Below, piece by piece: positions 58,241-64,000 of a DNA stretch of 64,000 nt. A model generated the notes under the pieces. That model had not been told where the DNA came from and ran no database searches. It was given only the letters and a program-made list of their open reading frames with translations. Position numbers and translations under genes: made by a program. This DNA is from Myxococcales bacterium (lineage in GTDB: Bacteria > Myxococcota > UBA727 > VGSZ01): contig JAHFED010000005.1 in assembly GCA_023248635.1 (NCBI GenBank), forward strand, positions 62,001 to 126,000, written 5' to 3'. Each line of letters starts with the position of its first letter. Position 1 is the stretch's first letter.

Positions 58241-58787
58241 CCCTGAGCTCTTCGTAGCCCTTCTTGGTCTTTTCTTTGACCAGCTTGTCGTAATCCTTCT
58301 GGGCTTCGTCGTCGTCGCCGAAGTCCTTGGTCTTTTCGGCCCCGGCCGTGCCGATCTTTCCGTACTTCACCGTGTGTGAAGAACCGTCGAGCTTGATGGC
58401 CCAGAATTTCTCGTCGACTTCGAAACGACGCCAACCGGCGCCGCCGCCGCCCTCGCCTGCTTCGTCGTCGTCGTCGTCGTCGTCGTCCTCATCGCCGTCG
58501 TCGTCGTCTTCCGCTTTGGCCTTGGCCGGCGGCTTGGGAGCGGGGGCTGCCTTGGCGGCGGGAGCGGGGGCGCCGCCCTTTTCGGCGTAACCCTTCTTGG
58601 TCTTTTCCGCGACGAGCTTGTCGTGAAGCTTCTGCGCCTTCTCGGGCGTTCCTTCGTCTTTGACGGTCACCGAGCCCCCGGTCCCGATCTTGCCGTAGCG
58701 GGTGCGCAGCTCACTGCCGTCGACCCACACCTCCCAGAACTTGTTCGATGTGCCCTCGGAAAACTCGAAATAGCGCTTCGTCGTCAT
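58236..58787 (-). CDS. Protein with two WGR domains
   Basis: 183 residues: WGR domain 1 (RYFEFSEGTSNKFWEVWVDG, LRTRYGKIGTGGSVTVKDEG, KLVAEKTKKGYAEK), an Ala/Pro/Lys linker and a long Asp run (about 95-115, from GTC/GAC repeats), and WGR domain 2 (WRRFEVDEKFWAIKLDGSSHTVKYGKIGTAG, KLVKEKTKKGYEEL). The WGR core W-x-x-x and Y/RGKIGT is present in both. WGR domains occur in MolR, ligases and PARPs and bind nucleic-acid ends. Stand-alone double WGR proteins have no settled role. Confidence 0.88.
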   Translation of the reverse strand: MTTKRYFEFSEGTSNKFWEVWVDGSELRTRYGKIGTGGSVTVKDEGTPEKAQKLHDKLVAEKTKKGYAEKGGAPAPAAKAAPAPKPPAKAKAEDDDDGDEDDDDDDDDEAGEGGGGAGWRRFEVDEKFWAIKLDGSSHTVKYGKIGTAGAEKTKDFGDDDEAQKDYDKLVKEKTKKGYEELRD

Positions 58788-58817
58788 GGGACCTCCTCAG
58801 TCAAAGCTTGAAGTTCT

Positions 58818-58847
58818 GATGGTTCAAAACGCTGGCGCGTCTTGAAC
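58818..58847 (+). repeat. C-type TGGC-loop palindrome, copy C3 (intergenic)
   Basis: GGTTCAAAACGC, loop TGGC, GCGTCTTGAAC, in the divergent gap between the WGR gene and the lipoprotein gene. The stem has one mismatch compared with the consensus. This copy is not in a gene. Confidence 0.75.
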
Positions 58848-58981
58848 TTCACCAGGCCCGGTGATGGCTCGTTCACGGCCCGCGCGACGAGAGCTCTGGC
58901 CGCAGGGTGTGACTGCGATCACGCTTCCCAGGACACGGATTCCCGCATCTGCGACCAATCCCGGCACACCCAGGAGAGCTC

Positions 58982-59545
58982 ATGCACCGAAGCCTCGCAT
59001 TCGTCGCCCTGTCTGCCGCCCTGACGGGGATGCCCGCCTGCATCATCATCGACGTCGGCAGCGAGGGCTTCGACGGCTTCGAGGAATTCGCCGACGACTT
59101 CGGCGACGACGGCTTCGACGACTTCGACGACGGCATCGACAGCGCCCAGATCCGCGGCGACATCGGACCCTCACGCGGCATCGACAGCCCCGGCCGCGCC
59201 GACGGCTGGGTGGGCGAGGGGTCCTTCAGCGTCGAGGTCGCAGCCACCGACCCAAACGGGCTGCAGGTCCTGTCCATCGTCGACATCTACGGCCTGCAGC
59301 TCGAGCCCGGCCAACGTAGCTCCGACGTCTCGGTCACAGGCTGCGCAGGTGCCGGCGAGTACGACGACGACTACGAATACGACGACTACACCGACGACGC
59401 CGAAGCCGTGGTGGTCGAGTGCGGCTGCCAAGACGAAGGCGTGATCGACGTCGTCGTCACCAGCCGTTTCGGCGACCGCGACGCCCAATACGGCAGCCAG
59501 CAGCACGTCACGACCCTGCGCGTGCGCCACCTGAGCGCGCGTTAG
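58982..59545 (+). CDS. Lipoprotein of unknown function, Asp-rich
   Basis: Signal peptide MHRSLAFVALSAALTGMPAC with lipobox. 187 residues: acidic, Phe/Gly-rich start (FDGFEEFADDFGDDGFDDFDD) followed by a beta-rich part (GEGSFSVEVAATDPNGLQVLSI) with a cysteine group (VTGCAGAGEYDDDYEYDD, VVECGCQDEGVID). Its stop overlaps the stop of the convergent PilX-like gene by 4 bp. No family recognised; could be a calcium-dependent surface protein. Confidence 0.78.
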   Translation: MHRSLAFVALSAALTGMPACIIIDVGSEGFDGFEEFADDFGDDGFDDFDDGIDSAQIRGDIGPSRGIDSPGRADGWVGEGSFSVEVAATDPNGLQVLSIVDIYGLQLEPGQRSSDVSVTGCAGAGEYDDDYEYDDYTDDAEAVVVECGCQDEGVIDVVVTSRFGDRDAQYGSQQHVTTLRVRHLSAR

Positions 59546-61863
59546 AGCCGGTCCCAGCGCTCGATGGCCTGCACGAAAAACGACGGCGACCCCGGCGGCT
59601 GCTGGGCCGGATTCGAGAGGTTGTCGTCGTAGTGCCAGTGGCGGTCGGGCGCTTGGTAGACGTCGTCGTCCCAGGGCTCGTGTTGGTAGACGCTGCGGTA
59701 ACCAATCACCAATGAGCCATGAATCACTGTATCAACATTGTGCCAGCACTCGAGGAAGCGAGGGAAATTATTGATCCCACCTCCCCACTTTGCAGTTGAT
59801 GTTTCGACGTGGCCGGCCAAGATCGACAAAACATAAGTGGTGTTGACGGTGTCGACGGTGCAAGAGCTGTCGAGGGCGACGAAGGCGCGGTTGAAGAGGC
59901 GGTTGTTGTCGTCCCAGGCATCCGAAAGCAGCGTAACCGCGTCGCCGGCGACCAGGAAGGGCACCCAGGGTCCAGCGGCGTCGACCTTGCGGGGCACGCC
60001 CGGGCTTCCCCCTGGCAACGACGAGGTGTTCACCTGGCCGAGCACGTAGACCGGCCCGTTGGTGGCGATGGTCAAGCCGTTGGGGATGACGTCGGCGTCG
60101 AGGTTGGCGGCGTTGTAGATGCGGACGGCGTTGACCCGCGCGAGCCCCGCACTGCAGGGCACTTGAGAGACGCCGTTTGCCAGGTTGTCGACGCCGACGG
60201 CGCCACCACACAGCGGATAGGGAACGTCGGCGCTCTGCAGGTCGCCGTTGCCGGGGGTGACGTTGGGGGCAGCTCCCGCCGCACCATCGGGAAAGCCGCT
60301 GAGATGGTTGGGCCAGGTGTTGGCGATCCACACAATGCCGTTGAAGGTCCCCGGCGGAAAATGCTGGCCCAGCTCATTGTTGGTGCCGTCACTCAACGCC
60401 TGCAGGAAGGCGCCGACGTCGAAGTTGAGGGGCAGGATGTGGGCGTGGGGCCGATTGCCCGTGTTGCCCTGCTCGACGCGAAAATCCACGAAGCCAGTAC
60501 GGCTCGCCTCGGCCACGTCTGCAGCGTTGCCGGCAGCAACCAAGCTCCCGCCGCTGATGTGTCCCGGCGTCCAGGCACCGCTGGCCCCCACCCGCTTGAG
60601 CCCGCCGTAAGAGACGACGCTGGGCACGCTGGGCTCGGCGATGGTCCCGCCTGGGCCCGTGAGCTCGTAGTGGCTGTAGCGACGGGCGTTGGTGAAGGTG
60701 CTGCTAGCCAAAAGACCGGTGACTCCCACGAGACTCGACTCATCCGCCGCTGATGAATCTGCCACGGGATGATCCGACCAAATGGGGACCCCCGGAAAGA
60801 CACCACTCTTCTTATACCATACACCATTGATAATGCGGATGTCGGCCTTCTCAGCGAACTTTTCAGCCCTGGTCTCGGCCGAGTCTTCGTGACGCGGCGG
60901 ATCGACCAGCAAGCGCAGGGTGCCGGCGTTGCTGAGGGCAGCACCGCTGGCGTTCTTGCCCGCCTGCGTGTCGGCGCCGGTGGCGACGGGGAGCCGCAAG
61001 TTGGGGACACCATGGGACACGTCCTGGGCATTGCCATTCCAGACAGCGAGGGCATGGGCCCGCCATCCGACTTCGTCGCCGTCTTCGGTCTCCAGCAGCT
61101 GCTGGGGCGCGTTGGCGGCATCGCGGATGAAGTAGTGACCAGCCCCGGGGCTCTCCTCGTCGCGGGCACAGAACTGGGTGCCGGGGGGCAGCGCGGCGAG
61201 CTCGGCGGGCGTGCACGCAGCCGTGCAACGGACGGTGAGGATGCGACCTGAGGCTGTGACCCTTTCGATGGTGAGATCGCTGTTGGTCAGCGGGTGGGCG
61301 CAGAAGTCGCCGTTGACGTGCACACGGCCTTCGATGTCCATGGTCGGGCCGTTGAAGAGGTCCATGTACATCGCCGAGAACACCGCGAACTGGAAGAGCC
61401 CGATCTCGCTGTTCACCAGAGCCTGGGTCACCTCACAGCGCTGGGTGGATCCGATCTTGGTCATCTTCACCGTCACCGTCATGTCGGTGCGCCGCGAGCT
61501 CTGACCGCGAAAGGGACCAGTGGTGACGTCGCCGATGACGTTGGTGCCCTTGGTGGTGACCACGACGTCGTCGAGAGTGTAGGCGGGCATCCAATCCGCC
61601 GCCGGCGCGCACTGGCCTGGCGCCCCGCACAAAAAAGCCCGCAACGTGTCCGCCGCCGGCGCCGCCGTCGTTTGAAAGTACTCGCGGGCCTTGATGGAGA
61701 GCCCCCGGGCCACGCCGTCGCAGGCGTAGAGCGAATCGCGACGCCCCAAGATGGCGCCGGTGCTCTTGGCGCTGGCGGCGAGCACGAAGGTCATCACCGT
61801 GATGGTCGTGGCCAGCACCGTGAGAACGACGAGGACCAGAGGCAGAGAATAGCCACGACGCAT
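59542..61863 (-). CDS. PilX-like pilus assembly protein (large, 773 aa)
   Basis: ATG 61863 gives MRRGYSLPLVLVVLTVLATTITVMTFVLAASAKSTGAILG, a type-IV-pilin-like membrane helix followed by a long soluble part. PilX-family proteins begin with MRRG-(F/Y)SLPLVL rather than GFTLLE, as here. The middle has repeated strands and loops with cysteines (VRCTAACTPAELAALPPGTQFC), probably an anti-parallel beta domain. Very large for PilX (usually about 200 aa). The AT-rich stretches near 59.77 and 60.82 kb are unusual for the window. Last gene of the minor-pilin operon. Confidence 0.8.
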   Translation of the reverse strand: MRRGYSLPLVLVVLTVLATTITVMTFVLAASAKSTGAILGRRDSLYACDGVARGLSIKAREYFQTTAAPAADTLRAFLCGAPGQCAPAADWMPAYTLDDVVVTTKGTNVIGDVTTGPFRGQSSRRTDMTVTVKMTKIGSTQRCEVTQALVNSEIGLFQFAVFSAMYMDLFNGPTMDIEGRVHVNGDFCAHPLTNSDLTIERVTASGRILTVRCTAACTPAELAALPPGTQFCARDEESPGAGHYFIRDAANAPQQLLETEDGDEVGWRAHALAVWNGNAQDVSHGVPNLRLPVATGADTQAGKNASGAALSNAGTLRLLVDPPRHEDSAETRAEKFAEKADIRIINGVWYKKSGVFPGVPIWSDHPVADSSAADESSLVGVTGLLASSTFTNARRYSHYELTGPGGTIAEPSVPSVVSYGGLKRVGASGAWTPGHISGGSLVAAGNAADVAEASRTGFVDFRVEQGNTGNRPHAHILPLNFDVGAFLQALSDGTNNELGQHFPPGTFNGIVWIANTWPNHLSGFPDGAAGAAPNVTPGNGDLQSADVPYPLCGGAVGVDNLANGVSQVPCSAGLARVNAVRIYNAANLDADVIPNGLTIATNGPVYVLGQVNTSSLPGGSPGVPRKVDAAGPWVPFLVAGDAVTLLSDAWDDNNRLFNRAFVALDSSCTVDTVNTTYVLSILAGHVETSTAKWGGGINNFPRFLECWHNVDTVIHGSLVIGYRSVYQHEPWDDDVYQAPDRHWHYDDNLSNPAQQPPGSPSFFVQAIERWDRL

Positions 61864-61880
61864 GGAGACGCTCCGCTGGC

Positions 61881-62906
61881 TCAGGGCAAGGCGATGTTCA
61901 GGTTGCGCATCATGACGGCGCCGCGCGTCGTCGCCATGTAGATGCCGGCGGTGTTGCGCACGGGCCCATCCAGCACTTGAGCCGAGCGAGGCCGCGCCGA
62001 AGGCACGCCGACGACGATGCCGACGCCGATCATGCGCAGTTGATCGTTGGTGATGGCCGCAGGGAGAACGTCGCCGGCGACGTTGCCAAACCACTCGTCG
62101 CTGGCCGATCCAAGGTCGATGGCTTCGCCGTCTTCGGGGTTGCCATCGAAGCCGAGGGTCACTTGAAAGTCGTAGACCCGATCGGCGACCAGGAGCATCT
62201 CGGCTGGATCGACGACGCCGTTGGCCTCGACGCCGGCCTGCGGGGCATCGATCCACTGCACCAGCTGGAAGTCACCGCTCGCTTGCTGCAGCGGATACAC
62301 CGTGACCATCTCCACAGCGACCAGGGTGCCGGCCCCCAAGGCGGGGACGCCGGGGTTGCCCTGGCCTTTGGGCGCGTTGACGGTGCAGGGCCCCACCGAC
62401 GTCTCGTGCAGGTTCAGCGATTCGACGGTGCCGTCGGTCTTCACCAGCAGCGCCGCTTGTCGTTCCCAGGGAGACTCGGCGACGTCGGCGCCAAGGGCAT
62501 CGAGAAAGAGGCAGCATTTTCCGGCGCCGTCGACCTCCACCTGCAGGTTGGCCCCGCTGCTGCCCGTTACTTCGCACACCGGAAAATCTGCTTTGACGCG
62601 GGTGACGGTGATGCGGTCGGCGCCGTCGCAGTCGGGCATGTTGTCGCGGGCGGCGCAGTCGTTCTCGACGAGGATGGCTTGGTGTGGGCGCAGGGGATCA
62701 CCCCCGGCCTCTTGCAGCTGCGACAGCATGGCTTCTTCGAGACGCTTGGCCTCGTCCCACAGCACGGCGCGCTTGCGGGTGTCCACCATGGTGCGGTTCA
62801 AGAACATGCCGGCGCCGATGGCCGCCAGCGCGATGATGCCGGCGATGGCCATGGCCACCATGAGCTCCAGGAGCGTGAAGCCCGAAGGAAGAAGATCACG
62901 CCTCAC
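61881..62906 (-). CDS. PilW-like minor pilin
   Basis: GTG 62906 overlaps the PilV-like stop (GTGA). Prepilin signal MRRDLLPSGFTLLELMVAMAIAGIIALAAI with cleavage after Gly and the conserved Glu at +5. 341 residues; the C-terminal part is beta-rich with the pair CCLFLDALGAD and VYDFQVTLGFDGNPEDGEAI. PilW works with PilV and PilX in starting pilus assembly. Confidence 0.88.
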   Translation of the reverse strand: MRRDLLPSGFTLLELMVAMAIAGIIALAAIGAGMFLNRTMVDTRKRAVLWDEAKRLEEAMLSQLQEAGGDPLRPHQAILVENDCAARDNMPDCDGADRITVTRVKADFPVCEVTGSSGANLQVEVDGAGKCCLFLDALGADVAESPWERQAALLVKTDGTVESLNLHETSVGPCTVNAPKGQGNPGVPALGAGTLVAVEMVTVYPLQQASGDFQLVQWIDAPQAGVEANGVVDPAEMLLVADRVYDFQVTLGFDGNPEDGEAIDLGSASDEWFGNVAGDVLPAAITNDQLRMIGVGIVVGVPSARPRSAQVLDGPVRNTAGIYMATTRGAVMMRNLNIALP

Positions 62907-63307
62907 GTCCGAATGGTCCGCAGCCGGGTGCTCTTCGTCGTCGAACGCTCACTCCAGGTCACCACCACTTCGATGGTGCGGGCCCCCGCCAACGGCACGC
63001 CGGCGCCCACGGTCCACGACGTCGCAAACATGCCGGTGCTGCCGCTGAGGTTGCCGATCTTGTCGTAGTGGGGGCCAGTGTGGGCCCCGTCGCTGAGCCG
63101 AGCGTCGTCGGGGTAGAGCAGCAGCAGGGTCTCCATCGTCGTCTCGGCGACGTGGACGGCACCGACCATGTTTTGCTGGTGCCCGCTCATGTTCTCGGCA
63201 TGGCCGGCGAACTGGACGACACCAGCCAAGCCGATGACCAGGAGCGAGCCAGAGATGACGACTTCGAGCAAGCCGAAAGCGCGGGGGCGTCGGCGAAGTC
63301 GCGGCAT
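62903..63307 (-). CDS. PilV-like minor pilin
   Basis: ATG 63307 (MPRLRRRPRAFGLLEVVISGSLLVIGLAGVVQF). The prepilin motif is present as AFGLLEV (Ala before Phe, Gly in the second position), so cleavage by PilD would occur at an atypical site. 134 residues, with the small C-terminal domain ending in RTIEVVVTWSERSTTKSTRL. It overlaps the FimT-like stop by one base (TGATG). Confidence 0.82.
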   Translation of the reverse strand: MPRLRRRPRAFGLLEVVISGSLLVIGLAGVVQFAGHAENMSGHQQNMVGAVHVAETTMETLLLLYPDDARLSDGAHTGPHYDKIGNLSGSTGMFATSWTVGAGVPLAGARTIEVVVTWSERSTTKSTRLRTIRT

Positions 63308-63900
63308 CAGTCCGCCACCCGAACCGACCCCGAGCCCGGCTGGATGACGTACTCCTTCGCCGGGATGTTGCCGCTGGCGTCGAGGACGACCTTGATGTGG
63401 AAGGGCTGCGTCGTGGTGCCGTCGGCCCGGTATTGGAACCAATTGCGAAACTCGTAGCAGTCCTTGGGGAGCTTGGCGGTGCCCACCACAGGGATGCAGC
63501 TCGGCCCGGGTTGGAGCACCTGCACCATCGCGACAGTCTCAGGGTCCATGACGAATCTCTCGATCAGCTCCACATCGGTGGCGCCATCAGCAGCATCGGG
63601 GATGAGGTTGGCGTTGGCGTCGACGAGAGCGGGGTCGGAACCCGCCGGACAAGAGTGGGAGTAGGTGGCAAGACCGATCTCGCCATCGCAGGGTTCGATG
63701 GGGGCGACGGTGACGCACTGAAGTCGCGTGCGAGCGACGTCGCGGGCGTTGCTGACCATCGCCTGCACCCGATCGCCGACGCCGTCGCGACGACGTGCCT
63801 GCAGGGCATCCTGCAGGCTGGGAATTGCCGCCGCCGACACCACGCCGATGACAACGACGGCGATGGTGATCTCCAAGAGGGTGAAAGCTCGGGTTCGCAT
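63307..63900 (-). CDS. FimT/GspH-type pseudopilin
   Basis: ATG 63900 (MRTRAFTLLEITIAVVVIGVVSAAAIPSLQDALQARR) is the better start; the frame goes up to 63969. The prepilin peptide is AFTLLE (Ala instead of Gly before Phe), and Glu+5 is present. 197 residues with cysteine pairs (LQCVTVAPIEPCDGE, SCPAGSDP, SCIPVV, DCYEF). FimT/GspH proteins prime pilus growth or bind DNA in natural transformation. First gene of the four-gene minor-pilin operon; bases 63901-64000 are upstream sequence with no gene seen. Confidence 0.87.
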   Translation of the reverse strand: MRTRAFTLLEITIAVVVIGVVSAAAIPSLQDALQARRRDGVGDRVQAMVSNARDVARTRLQCVTVAPIEPCDGEIGLATYSHSCPAGSDPALVDANANLIPDAADGATDVELIERFVMDPETVAMVQVLQPGPSCIPVVGTAKLPKDCYEFRNWFQYRADGTTTQPFHIKVVLDASGNIPAKEYVIQPGSGSVRVAD

Positions 63901-64000
63901 GGGGTTCAGCGTATGCGTCGGCGACGGAGCCCGAAACCCCCTGAGACAGGGGGCTGGGCCTTCGGTCACATCCGAAAAGTCCCTGGCGAAAGAAGTGCCG

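Noticed and set aside
61864-62256. N-terminal extension of the PilX-like frame up to 62256
   Set aside because: The added part is Arg-rich and overlaps the PilW gene; the MRRGYSLPLVL pilin-like start at 61863 is far better.

Overview
The window looks like chromosomal DNA of a high-GC Myxococcota (former deltaproteobacterial) bacterium. I infer this from the gene families, not from a marker gene: paired DUF1592/DUF1552 and DUF1501 secreted proteins, Gly-Glu-repeat and thrombospondin-type-3-repeat lipoproteins, PEGA-type sensor-like proteins, FHA/TPR proteins, a Hanks-type kinase, type IV minor pilins and at least fourteen predicted lipoproteins. GAC/GTC trinucleotide runs are very frequent. 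There are no rRNA genes, CRISPR arrays or intact insertion sequences.

Layout. 1-9 kb: vWA lipoprotein (cut by the window edge), lytic transglycosylase, KdsC-like phosphatase with an HtrA protease, then a translationally coupled run (small protein, alpha/beta hydrolase, M14 carboxypeptidase) and a coupled FHA/membrane-protein pair. 9-19 kb: dnaX, a propeller-like protein, two tandem YbjN-like proteins with a cytochrome P460-like lipoprotein, the DUF1592/DUF1552 pair, and a soluble MCP-like protein. 19-27 kb: an unrecognised pair of genes (574 and 450 aa) in one operon with an LtaS-like membrane sulfatase, then YkgJ-type cysteine protein and pyruvate kinase. 26-36 kb: lipoprotein-rich region, FHA/TPR membrane protein, cobalamin adenosyltransferase, large lipase-like lipoprotein, tRNA-Val(CAC). 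36-43 kb: DUF4863 protein, polysaccharide deacetylase, DUF47/PiT phosphate module, DUF1501 cluster. 43-51 kb: etfBA, Ser/Thr kinase, PEGA protein, GNAT and small secreted proteins. 51-58 kb: aerobic benzoyl-CoA (box) operon with boxC and boxB and a divergent histidine kinase. 58-64 kb: double-WGR protein, lipoprotein, and a minor-pilin operon (FimT/GspH, PilV, PilW, PilX types).

The most unusual content is a set of dispersed palindromic repeats. Several (here called A, C and D) form hairpins with a TGGC tetraloop or TGGC at the loop centre. Element A lies in frame inside two proteins, and in a third if its most upstream start is used, each time encoding ELSTGSSPGG(D/E)E-like peptide, much as Rickettsia palindromic elements do; in the alpha/beta hydrolase it is tandemly amplified with a second palindrome (B). 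Element E is a hairpin leader shared by an FHA gene and the DUF1552 gene, with compensatory base changes and its own ribosome-binding site and start. Element F is a roughly 200-bp repeat present twice, both times between convergent genes. These are sequence observations; mobility and function are inference.
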